A stretch of 64,000 bases of DNA from assembly GCA_041745295.1 (NCBI GenBank), contig JBGTJE010000037.1, forward strand, positions 1 to 64,000, read 5' to 3'. This DNA comes from JANMEB01 sp041745295 (GTDB taxonomy: Bacteria; Planctomycetota; Planctomycetia; Pirellulales; Pirellulaceae). The position numbers and the translations under genes were made by a program. This document shows positions 38,072 to 47,126 of the stretch, one piece after another. The notes under the pieces were generated by a model that was not told where the DNA came from, made no database searches, and saw nothing but the letters and a program-made list of their open reading frames with translations. Numbering within the stretch: position 1 is the stretch's first letter; each line of letters begins with the position of its first letter.

Positions 38072-39816
38072 AGCGCGTCGTTTTGGTATTGGACTTTTCC
38101 GCCGACGATCGTGGCGACGACTTGGGCATCGCGGATCTCGTTTTCCGGGCAGGTCATGATGTCTTTGGAGAGCACGACCAGGTCGGCGAGTTTACCAGGC
38201 GATAATGAGCCTTTGAGGTCTTCCTCAAAAGCCGCGAAGGCGCAATCCAACGTATACGATCGGAGCGCTTGGTCGCGCGTCATGCATTGCTCGGGGAAAA
38301 ACGTCACGCCATCCGGCAAGCGGCGCGTGACCGATGCGTAAAAGCAGGCGATCGGATCAATCGGCTCGACGGGCGCATCGGTACCGTTGCAAATCACCGC
38401 TCCGGAATCGAGCAAGCTTTTCCAGACATAAGCGCCGGTTTTTGCCCGGCGTATCCCCAACCGCTGCGTGACGAAGACTGCATCTGACGTGCAATGAATT
38501 CCTTGCATCGAAGCGATGACACCCAGTTTGCCGAATCTTGGAATATCCGTCGGGTCCAGATGTTGAGCATGTTCGATTCGCCATCGACGCGACTCAGGGC
38601 TGGGGTTTTTTTCAAATTGATTCTCGTAGATATCGAGCACGGCCTGATTTGCCTTGTCACCGATCGCGTGAACGCATAGCTGAAAATCGTGCTCAGCCGC
38701 GATTCTTGCGGTTTCTTCGATCGATTCGACCGACGTCGTGTTGAGTCCAACGCTGGTGGGCAAATCTTCGTAGGGGGACAAGAGCCAGGCACCGTGGGCT
38801 CCCAAGGCGCCGTCGATCGAGCGTTTGATCGATCGCACGGTTAGAAAATTGTCCGCGTGCCCGATCAGCCGATAGGCCGAAAGCTCATGGGCCATCGTTC
38901 CGTTGGAATCGCGGACCATCACGTACAATCGCAATTGCAATTGCTTTTCGTCGGCCAAGCGTTTAAGTCCGTCGATCGTCGAAAAATCGGAACCGGCGTC
39001 ATGCACACTGGTGACGCCGTGCTGCAGACAGTCTTCGGCCGCTAGTTGGACGGCCTTTTCAAAGTCCGCACGCCGTTGTTCGGCGGACATTTTCCGTTGA
39101 TCGGCGGCGAGCACGCTCCCCAACAATCCTTGGGCCGTCTCGCGAAGGACTCCCGTCGGTTCGCCGTTGCCGTCATGCAATAGTTCGCCGCCGTTTGGGT
39201 TCTTGGTTCGAGCATCAATTTTGGCCAACCGCAGAGCGTACCCGTTGGCGATCGACATATGACCACTGGCATGCGTGAGCAAAACGGGATTATTCGGCGA
39301 GGCCGCGCTCAAGGCCGCATGGGTCGGATATCCCTCAATGTTATTCTCGGGAGGCGACGTCCATTTTTCCTGATGCCACCCGCGACCGACAATCCACTCG
39401 CCTGGTTGTCTGCTTTGTGCCGCGAGCCCGACGTCACGAACGATGTCGTCCCACGATTTCGCCGTCGTCAGGTCCAGCATCATCCGCGACTGGCCGAGGC
39501 CGACGAAATGCGCGTGGCTTTCGATGAAGCCCGGGATCATGAGCCTCCCCTGAAGATCGATTTGCTGAGTTTTTGGTCCGACCAATGCCTCGAACTCGCG
39601 GCCTTGGCCAAGGGCCTGTATGCGATCCCCTTGAACGGCGATCCACTCGGCGTTGGGCAACGCCGAATCAACCGTCACGATATGCCCCCCGAAGTAAATC
39701 GAATCGGCCGGTGCGTCGTTGTCGGCGCGAACACTCTGGGACACGATGTTCAATAGGACAAAGAGGACATGTGGGACCAATGTGATGCGAAGACGAGAAA
39801 AAGCAGTTGTATTCAT
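38059..39816 (-). CDS. Exported amidohydrolase, YtcJ-like
   Basis: 585 residues from ATG 39816; the frame extends to 39915 but the later start gives a good signal peptide (LRITLVPHVLFVLLNIVSQSVRA) and avoids overlap with the next gene. Amidohydrolase-3 features: metal-binding HAH in GFIESHAHFVGLGQ, a Lys/His-rich middle (VLLTHASGHMSIAN), HAIGDKANQAVLDIYE, and the C-terminal GTDAPVEPIDP with ALRSYT. Family members hydrolyse amide or formyl groups on diverse substrates, so the substrate cannot be assigned. The 13-base overlap with mch suggests one transcript, but a shared pathway is not established. Confidence 0.88.
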   Translation of the reverse strand: MNTTAFSRLRITLVPHVLFVLLNIVSQSVRADNDAPADSIYFGGHIVTVDSALPNAEWIAVQGDRIQALGQGREFEALVGPKTQQIDLQGRLMIPGFIESHAHFVGLGQSRMMLDLTTAKSWDDIVRDVGLAAQSRQPGEWIVGRGWHQEKWTSPPENNIEGYPTHAALSAASPNNPVLLTHASGHMSIANGYALRLAKIDARTKNPNGGELLHDGNGEPTGVLRETAQGLLGSVLAADQRKMSAEQRRADFEKAVQLAAEDCLQHGVTSVHDAGSDFSTIDGLKRLADEKQLQLRLYVMVRDSNGTMAHELSAYRLIGHADNFLTVRSIKRSIDGALGAHGAWLLSPYEDLPTSVGLNTTSVESIEETARIAAEHDFQLCVHAIGDKANQAVLDIYENQFEKNPSPESRRWRIEHAQHLDPTDIPRFGKLGVIASMQGIHCTSDAVFVTQRLGIRRAKTGAYVWKSLLDSGAVICNGTDAPVEPIDPIACFYASVTRRLPDGVTFFPEQCMTRDQALRSYTLDCAFAAFEEDLKGSLSPGKLADLVVLSKDIMTCPENEIRDAQVVATIVGGKVQYQNDALWNR

Positions 39817-39862
39817 TGATTTGTTCCATCCACTGAAAAGTTTGGCGTCTTTCGATTGTTGA

Positions 39863-40894
39863 TCAGTCCGCCGCCCAAAGCGAATGGGGCATCTTGATTG
39901 GGGCGAGAATTGCATCGATTTCCTGTAATTCTTCCGCCGAAAACCGGGCGTGATTCACGGCGTGACAGTTTTCCACAATTTGATCAATGCCGCTGGCCCC
40001 GCACAAGACGCTGGTAATGTGCGGGTCGCGCAGGATCCAAGCAATCGACATCTGGGCGAGCGATTGTCCTCGTCGCCGAGCGAGTTCGTGAAGCTTGCGG
40101 ACTCCTTCCAGAACGGGCTTTTGCAAATCCTGATCACGGAGCAAGTGCGGGACCGCGCTATGCCGCGATCCGGGCGGAACGCCGTTGAGATATTTGTCGG
40201 TAAGAAGGCCTTGGTAGAGCGGACAAAACGCGATGATTCCAACGCCCTCTTCCGCGCAGCAGGAAATCAGGTGGCTTTCGATCCAGCGATTCAGCAACGA
40301 ATAATTGGGCTGATGGATTTGAATTCTGTTCCAGCGGTTGTCCTCGCAAATGCGAATTGCCTCGCGAGTCTGTTCGGACGGGTAACTGCTGATTCCCGTG
40401 TACAGGGCTTTGCCGGCGCGAACTGCCGAGTCGAGGGCTCCGAGCGTCTCTTCCAGCGGCGTGTCCGGATCGAATCGATGGCTGTAGAAGATGTCGACGT
40501 AGTCGACGCCAATTCGTCGCAGCGATTGGTCCAGACTGGCCAGCAAGTGCTTTCGCGAACCCCACTCGCCGTAGGGTCCCGGCCACATGATGTAGCCGGC
40601 TTTTGAAGAAATGACGACTTCGTCGCGTGGAAGCTGTTTTAGGATGGGGCCGAAGTTGCGTTCCGCTGCGCCGAACGGAGGCCCGTAGTTGTTGGCCAAG
40701 TCGAAATGGGTTATCCCCAGGTCAAAGGCCTTAAAGATCATGCCCTTCTGCCGATCGATCGGAGTTGAGTCTCCAAAATTGTGCCACAGGCCCAAGCTTA
40801 TTTCGGGCAACATCAAACCGCTGCGCCCGCAGCGGCGGTATCTCATCCGGCCGTCGTAACGATTCGCATCGGGGCAATAGGTTGAATCAAACAT
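39863..40894 (-). CDS. Aldo/keto reductase (YghZ/glyceraldehyde-phosphate reductase-like)
   Basis: 343 residues. The AKR tetrad is visible: Asp and Tyr in HFDLANNYG, Lys in VISSKAGY and His in FYSHRFDPDTPLEETL. The motif GLWHNFG and the C-terminal IAWILRDPHITSVLCGAS fit the AKR14-like group, which reduces small aldehydes with NADPH. A second Met at residue 17 (MRYRRCGRSG), where family homology begins, is an alternative start. It precedes the amidohydrolase by 46 bases on the same strand, so an operon AKR - amidohydrolase - mch is plausible. Confidence 0.9.
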   Translation of the reverse strand: MFDSTYCPDANRYDGRMRYRRCGRSGLMLPEISLGLWHNFGDSTPIDRQKGMIFKAFDLGITHFDLANNYGPPFGAAERNFGPILKQLPRDEVVISSKAGYIMWPGPYGEWGSRKHLLASLDQSLRRIGVDYVDIFYSHRFDPDTPLEETLGALDSAVRAGKALYTGISSYPSEQTREAIRICEDNRWNRIQIHQPNYSLLNRWIESHLISCCAEEGVGIIAFCPLYQGLLTDKYLNGVPPGSRHSAVPHLLRDQDLQKPVLEGVRKLHELARRRGQSLAQMSIAWILRDPHITSVLCGASGIDQIVENCHAVNHARFSAEELQEIDAILAPIKMPHSLWAAD

Positions 40895-40964
40895 CGGTTC
40901 GCTCGTGGCTCTCCGAACTGCACGAGACGATTGTCGTCAATAATCGAGCGACGTCAACGATGTG

Positions 40965-41585
40965 CTAGAATTCGAAATTCCAGGAGACGCCTGGAGGGCA
41001 ATGATGGCGATGATGGCGGCGCCAAGCTGGGCCAACGAAAACGACAGGGGGAGGCGGGCAATAGGGCTCGTGCATGTAAACGGGATAAGGCGCAATGGGA
41101 CGCACTTGTCGTTCTGCGGAAACCATTGGCGTTTGTTGCATCGCGTTGATCACGGCGTCGCTGACGCCACGCTGTTTGAGCAGAATCAGATCCTGGGCCG
41201 ACAATGGTCGAAGAACTCCGTTGGCCCGAATGTGCTCGACGATTACTTGATCGCTCAAGCCACTAGCGACCATCTCGACAACGGACTCATTCGTAGCTGC
41301 TCGTGCGGCGGCTTGTTCAAAGCTTGCCTGGCGTACGGCGTCATCTTGGGCGATGCCTCGATCGATTTGATTTCCAAGTACGCCTCCGAGCAAGCCGCCT
41401 GCGGTTGCCCCGATGGCGGCACCCTCCAAGGATTTGCCTTCATGGGCCCCCGCGATAGCGCCGATCGCGGCACCCGATAGACCGCCGACCGCGCTGCCGG
41501 CTTGAGTATTTGGACCAAGCGACTGACAACCGGCTCCGGTGATCAGAAGCGGAACGGAAATGACGACCACGAGGCTGAGCTTCAT
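40965..41585 (-). CDS. Glycine-zipper outer-membrane-type lipoprotein
   Basis: 206 residues from ATG 41585; an upstream start at 41654 would bury the signal peptide. The N-terminus ends in a lipobox (LLITGAGC), so the mature protein is lipid anchored. Residues of about 30-80 are a glycine zipper: AGSAVGGLSGAAIGAIAGA and AAIGATAGGLLGGVLGNQ, similar to SlyB/YMGG proteins. The middle is helical and the end Pro/Tyr/His-rich (PYCPPPPVVFVGPAWRRHH). A structural role in the outer membrane is inferred. Confidence 0.85.
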   Translation of the reverse strand: MKLSLVVVISVPLLITGAGCQSLGPNTQAGSAVGGLSGAAIGAIAGAHEGKSLEGAAIGATAGGLLGGVLGNQIDRGIAQDDAVRQASFEQAAARAATNESVVEMVASGLSDQVIVEHIRANGVLRPLSAQDLILLKQRGVSDAVINAMQQTPMVSAERQVRPIAPYPVYMHEPYCPPPPVVFVGPAWRRHHRHHCPPGVSWNFEF

Positions 41586-41723
41586 TTCAAATGACCCAAA
41601 AATTTCCATTGGAAAAAGGCCGCAAAGTCTCCCAGTTGGGTTGATTTGAGTCAAGACAAATTCGAGCCTGCGAATGCTGTCGGATTTTGCGCCCTAACGG
41701 CTAAGTGTTTGGCAGTTTCGGAT

Positions 41724-41781
41724 CGTTTAACGCCAAGCCGAAGGCGACCGCCTGCCGTCGCCTTCGGCTTGGCGTTAATCG
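41724..41781. repeat. Palindrome family A, copy 3 (compact, perfect arms)
   Basis: The 22-base arm at 41727-41748 (TTAACGCCAAGCCG, then AAGGCGAC) is perfectly repeated in inverse at 41757-41778 around an 8-base loop. It is the best-preserved copy of this family in the window. It lies in the gap 41586-41974 upstream of both neighbouring genes, which are divergent. Confidence 0.9.
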
Positions 41782-41889
41782 AAGTAGGAAAGACTATCAT
41801 GGCGTTGCGTCGCGGAGCGGAATTGATTTGCGACGCATGTTTTACGTATACTGAGTGGGTAACCACGTCGTTCGGATACATGGCGTTTT

Positions 41890-41932
41890 GCCGCTTGGCG
41901 AACGCCGTTTCTTTTTCGTTCGCCAAAGCGGC
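41890..41932 (+). promoter_or_regulatory. Hairpin upstream of the ROK kinase
   Basis: GCCGCTTGGCGAACG (41890-41904) pairs with CGTTCGCCAAAGCGGC (41917-41932) with one bulged base and a T-rich loop. It ends about 40 bases before the ROK gene and would fall in its leader. It may be an attenuator, an operator dyad, or another repeat; nothing decides between them. Confidence 0.4.
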
Positions 41933-41974
41933 GGGCGTCTTGGATGAAATCGCGATTCGAATAGTCTTGTCGTC

Positions 41975-43036
41975 ATGCCCTTCCGCTCGATACCCATGTC
42001 CGCCCCGAAATCTTCCGAGCCTGCGATGGCAGACACACCGATCTATGTCGGTGTCGACGTCGGCGGCACCTATATCAAGCTGGGGTTCGTCGACGATCGA
42101 GGAACCATTTTGTCGAGCAATAAGCTCGATACGCGGCCGGGAAACGGTCCCCAGGTGGCGCTGAACGAAGTTCGCCGGTGTTTGGACCGGGAGTTCGCCG
42201 GATTGGGACGCGGTTGGAACAATGTTCGAGCGATCGGCTTGGGAACGCCTGGGCCCATGGACATTTCACGCGGCATCGTTTTGACGCCAGGCAATTTGCC
42301 GAGCTGGCATCATACGCCCGCGCGCGAAATTCTTTCCGGAGCCTGTAACGGGATGGCAGTGACGTTCACGAATGACGCGAACGCCGCAGCGTTCGGCGAG
42401 TATTGGGCGGGTGCAGGCCGAAACGCACAAAGTCTCCTGCTCCTGACGTTGGGGACGGGCGTCGGCGGAGGCATCATCGTCGACGGCCACTGTATCGAAG
42501 GCGCGCATAGTGCGGGGGCTGAAGTGGGCCACATCTGCATCGACCGCCGACCGGACGCACGGCTTTGCACGTGTGGCAAGCGCGGTCATTTGGAGGCTTA
42601 CGCCAGCGCTAAGGCGCTAATCGATCGCACGCGCGAGATTTTGGAATCGGGTGCCCCGAGCACGTTGAAGCGGGCGATCGACGACGGTCATGAGCTAAAC
42701 GGCTTGCTGATTTATCAACAGGCTCAAAACGGGGATCCGTTGGCCCAACGCATGATCATGGAGACCGCCGATTATTTGGCATGGGGAATCGCCGATTTGG
42801 CGCACGTAGTTGACCCCGAGTTATTTATCTTGGGCGGGGCGATGAACTTCGGCGGCAGTCAAACGCCGCTGGGTCGCAAATTCATCGAGCGGATCGAGCA
42901 AGGCGTGCGACGATTGACCTTTCCCGTCATTTGCGAAAAGCTCAAGATTGTCTACTCTCAGTTGGGCTCCGACGCCGGGTGGGTCGGTGCCGCGGGGCTC
43001 GCCCGGCGAGCCATGTCCCTTTCTCAATCAAAGTAG
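41975..43036 (+). CDS. ROK-family sugar kinase (glucokinase-like)
   Basis: 353 residues; starts at 41996 or 42026 are also possible, the latter directly before the conserved region. The ATP-binding DVGGTYIKLGFVDDRG, the sugar-binding FTNDANAAAFGEYWAG and the ROK signature with zinc ligands (HICID...CTCGKRGHLEAYAS) are all present. The protein is complete and probably phosphorylates glucose or a related hexose in the cytoplasm. The stop is 8 bases before lepA, so they are likely co-transcribed. Confidence 0.93.
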   Translation: MPFRSIPMSAPKSSEPAMADTPIYVGVDVGGTYIKLGFVDDRGTILSSNKLDTRPGNGPQVALNEVRRCLDREFAGLGRGWNNVRAIGLGTPGPMDISRGIVLTPGNLPSWHHTPAREILSGACNGMAVTFTNDANAAAFGEYWAGAGRNAQSLLLLTLGTGVGGGIIVDGHCIEGAHSAGAEVGHICIDRRPDARLCTCGKRGHLEAYASAKALIDRTREILESGAPSTLKRAIDDGHELNGLLIYQQAQNGDPLAQRMIMETADYLAWGIADLAHVVDPELFILGGAMNFGGSQTPLGRKFIERIEQGVRRLTFPVICEKLKIVYSQLGSDAGWVGAAGLARRAMSLSQSK

Positions 43037-43044
43037 TGCTCTGC

Positions 43045-44850
<1,806 letters not shown>

Positions 44851-44853
<3 letters not shown>

Positions 44854-45305
44854 TTACGAATTACGAATTGTCTGGTGGGGTTTTGTTCTTTGCTGTTTTT
44901 TGAATTGCGGCGATGATCCGACAGAGTTCATCAGCGTCTGCGTGAATGCTCTCGAACTGCGTCGCCGTAATATAATCCGTGTCCTTGAGCAGTCTCAACC
45001 AATAGATAGTCTCGCGGGCCTCTTTGTAGGCGATGGAGAGTTTGGAAAGAAAATCTTGCCGCGATTGTCCGCCGATGGCTTCCTCGACGTTGGCCCCTAC
45101 GCCCGTGGAGCACCGCACGATTTGTTTTGACAAGCCAAACTCGCGTTTCTCGTTGGCAAGATGTTGGTATAGTCTCACGATTCGCACTGCAAACGCCTAG
45201 CTCTTGGCTTGAATAATGTTGTCAGGCTTGTTCATCGTACTGCCAGTCGAGATCCACTTCCTTAGCATCCTTTCTCGAAGATTCCTAATTCGTAATTCGT
45301 AATTA
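44851..45305. mobile_element. 455-bp unit with 19-bp perfect inverted ends carrying a four-helix-bundle gene
   Basis: TAATTACGAATTACGAATT at 44851-44869 is repeated exactly in inverse at 45287-45305. Each end begins with the TAA stop of a flanking gene: lepA on plus at 44851-44853 and the CNNM/CBS gene on minus at 45305-45303. Inside is one gene, for a four-helix-bundle protein related to those in 23S rRNA intervening sequences. The structure suggests a small element inserted between two convergent genes. The arms are themselves ACGAATT repeats, so they may be low-complexity tracts rather than transposon ends. Confidence 0.65.
44861..45235 (-). pseudogene. Four-helix-bundle (S23/IVP-like) protein, interrupted by an amber codon
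   Basis: From ATG 45235 the frame reads MNKPDNIIQAKS, then TAG (45199-45197), then AFAVRIVRLYQHL and on through SKQIVRCSTGVGANVEEAIGG to the stop at 44861. The reading without the TAG matches the usual family N-terminus, in which the block AFAVRIV follows directly. The part after the stop could restart at GTG 45187 (108 residues). The family occurs in 23S rRNA intervening sequences and scattered in genomes; its function is unknown. The nonsense codon may be a mutation, a sequencing error, or less likely suppressed. Confidence 0.8.
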
Positions 45306-46592
45306 CGTTCTTTCCGTCCCGTCGCGAAGGACGCGGAGTTTGACTTGCTCGACGGTTCGCTGCGTGGACTGTTGGACTTCGAACTCAACGTTGCCGACCA
45401 CAATCTTTTGTCCGCGGCTGGGGATTTCGTGGAACTGGCTCATGATCAAGCCAGCGACGGTGTCGTAGTCTTCCTCCTCCGGCAACTGCAAACCGAACTC
45501 TTGATTGAGCAGCTCCAAGTGCGTGTTTCCCGCCACACGCGCTTCGGATTCGTTAATCCGTTGGATCGGCGAAGGCTCGGCGACGTCGGTTTCATCCTGA
45601 ATTTCGCCAACGATTTCCTCCAGGATATCTTCGATCGTCACGATGCCGGATACCGCCTCGTATTCGTCGTGCACGATCGCCATGTGCACGCGACTTTGCA
45701 AAAATTTTCGCAGCATCACGTCGAGCAGAGTCGATTCGGGAACATAAATCGGCCTGCGTACGAGTTTGTCGAGCGGCCGTCGCTGCTCCTTGGGCTTGAG
45801 CAATTCCGTGAGCAAATCCTTGGTGTACAAGATCCCAACGACGTTATCCAAGCGCTGTCGATACACGGGGAGCCGCGTCCGCTCGGTTTCGACCACGAAT
45901 TTCAACATGACCTCCCAATCGGTGCCGACTTCCAGCGAGTCGACCCGCGAGCGTGGCGTCATGACTTTCGCGACCGCCGTATTGTCCAATTCCAGGACGC
46001 CTTCGAGCATGTCGCGCACGCGGGCTTCGAGCCAGCCCCCTCGTTCGCCTTCGGAAGCCATCGAGCGAATCTCTTCCTGAAAGATTTGCTCTTCGTCTTC
46101 GTCGATGGGGCCTTGGCCGCTGATCCGCTGTGCCATTGTTGAGAAGAGCCGGACGCCGATGGTGACCGGCCAGGTGATCACCGCGATGAGCCACCAAAAC
46201 CGCCAGGTATGAAACAAAAAAGGAGCGGACGCGAAATGGGCCACTCCCCAGGGAATCCAGCTATTGCAAACCAACAAGGCGAGCGTCAACACCAAGACGC
46301 CTGCCACGGCGGGATAGGCATCCACCGATCCAATCGCGACGTTTTTCAGTAACAGGTACAACCCGCCGAAGACGATCAGCGAAATCCCGAACATCTGCAG
46401 GGCTTCCGCACCGAGGGCGAATTTCTCGCGATTGCGAATGATGACGTCGAACCATTCGCGGCGCTGACGGCGTTGGCAATACAACTCCAGCTCATGGCGG
46501 GCAAATTCGTGCAAGACTTGTGCGGCCGTTGCGGCCAGCGTGGAACTAACGACTCCCGCCAAGACGATTATCGTCGAGACCATTGCCGTCAT
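45303..46592 (-). CDS. CNNM-type membrane protein with CBS pair and CorC/HlyC domain
   Basis: 429 residues. The N-terminal part (about 1-165) has four hydrophobic helices (TIIVLAGVVSSTLAA, FGISLIVFGGLYLLL, VAGVLVLTLALLV, WWLIAVITWPVTIGV) and is a CNNM-like transmembrane domain. A CBS pair follows (about 205-330; VMTPRSRVDSLEV, YRQRLDNVVGILYTKDLL, VHDEYEAVSGIVTIEDILEEIVGEIQDE is recognised by its core GIVTIEDILEEIVGE), then a transporter-associated domain. Family members are linked to magnesium or cobalt efflux. The start overlaps the ybeY stop as TAATG; the pairing with ybeY and phoH is conserved across bacteria. Confidence 0.92.
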   Translation of the reverse strand: MTAMVSTIIVLAGVVSSTLAATAAQVLHEFARHELELYCQRRQRREWFDVIIRNREKFALGAEALQMFGISLIVFGGLYLLLKNVAIGSVDAYPAVAGVLVLTLALLVCNSWIPWGVAHFASAPFLFHTWRFWWLIAVITWPVTIGVRLFSTMAQRISGQGPIDEDEEQIFQEEIRSMASEGERGGWLEARVRDMLEGVLELDNTAVAKVMTPRSRVDSLEVGTDWEVMLKFVVETERTRLPVYRQRLDNVVGILYTKDLLTELLKPKEQRRPLDKLVRRPIYVPESTLLDVMLRKFLQSRVHMAIVHDEYEAVSGIVTIEDILEEIVGEIQDETDVAEPSPIQRINESEARVAGNTHLELLNQEFGLQLPEEEDYDTVAGLIMSQFHEIPSRGQKIVVGNVEFEVQQSTQRTVEQVKLRVLRDGTERT

Positions 46593-47116
46593 TAAGATTC
46601 CTTTGAATGCAATGCCAAATCGCCGGGCAAGAATCGGACGCCCAACTCGCGTAAGATCTTCTGTTCAGCCGCACGCATCCGGCGCCGTTGGGCAACGGAT
46701 TCGTCATTGTAGCCGATCAGGTGCAAGGCGCCGTGAATGACGTAAAAAAGCAGTTCATCCTGCCATTTCCAGGGCTGCCCAGCGGCGGTTTCGTACGCTT
46801 GGTCGGCGCAAACCACGATCTCACCGACCAAGCTCTTGCGGCGGGCATCGCGCGAAAATAAAAAACTCAAAACGTCGGTGACGTAATCGTGCCGCAAATA
46901 GTCGCGATTGAGCCGGCGCATCGTGGCGGCGTCCACCACCGCGACGCTGATATCAGCCGTGTTCCAAACGCGCAATCGGAGAACGAGTTCCACGGCTTGC
47001 TTGACAGGTCGACGCGCAACGCGGCGACGCTGTCGATTGGCGATTTCAACGACGACCTTTGATTGTCGCCTTTCGCTCCGCGAAAGGGCGTTCTTTCGCG
47101 GAGCGAAAGGCGACAC
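46592..47116 (-). CDS. ybeY: Endoribonuclease YbeY (rRNA maturation), start inside a repeat
   Basis: 174 residues from GTG 47116. The core is typical: RLNRDYLRHDYVTDVLSF, GEIVVCAD and the zinc motif HGALHLIGYND. The third zinc ligand, normally His six residues after the second His, is Asp here, a substitution I believe occurs in some bacteria. No ATG, GTG or TTG lies between the repeat at 47065-47114 and the conserved part; the GTG at the outer edge of the repeat gives an N-terminal extension VSPFAPRKNALSRSERRQSK encoded by the palindrome. This start is also 10 bases after the stop of the upstream HD gene, consistent with coupling. Confidence 0.88.
   Translation of the reverse strand: MSPFAPRKNALSRSERRQSKVVVEIANRQRRRVARRPVKQAVELVLRLRVWNTADISVAVVDAATMRRLNRDYLRHDYVTDVLSFLFSRDARRKSLVGEIVVCADQAYETAAGQPWKWQDELLFYVIHGALHLIGYNDESVAQRRRMRAAEQKILRELGVRFLPGDLALHSKES
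47065..47114. repeat. Palindrome family B, copy 2, within the 5' end of ybeY
   Basis: Perfect 22-base inverted arms at 47065-47086 and 47093-47114 (outer sequence GTCGCCTTTCGCTCCGCG) with a 6-base loop. It has the same sequence as the repeats at 30797 and 58879. Read on minus it is in frame with ybeY and free of stops, so it is part of the coding sequence. Confidence 0.92.
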
Positions 47117-47126
47117 GGCTAATCGC

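Noticed and set aside
41651..41926. A 91-codon minus-strand frame before the ROK gene
   Set aside because: It reads straight through a family A palindrome and a hairpin, with no ribosome-binding site; probably non-coding.
42931..43044. An upstream start for lepA overlapping the ROK gene
   Set aside because: The 38 extra codons are not LepA-like and read out-of-frame ROK sequence; ATG 43045 directly precedes the conserved start.
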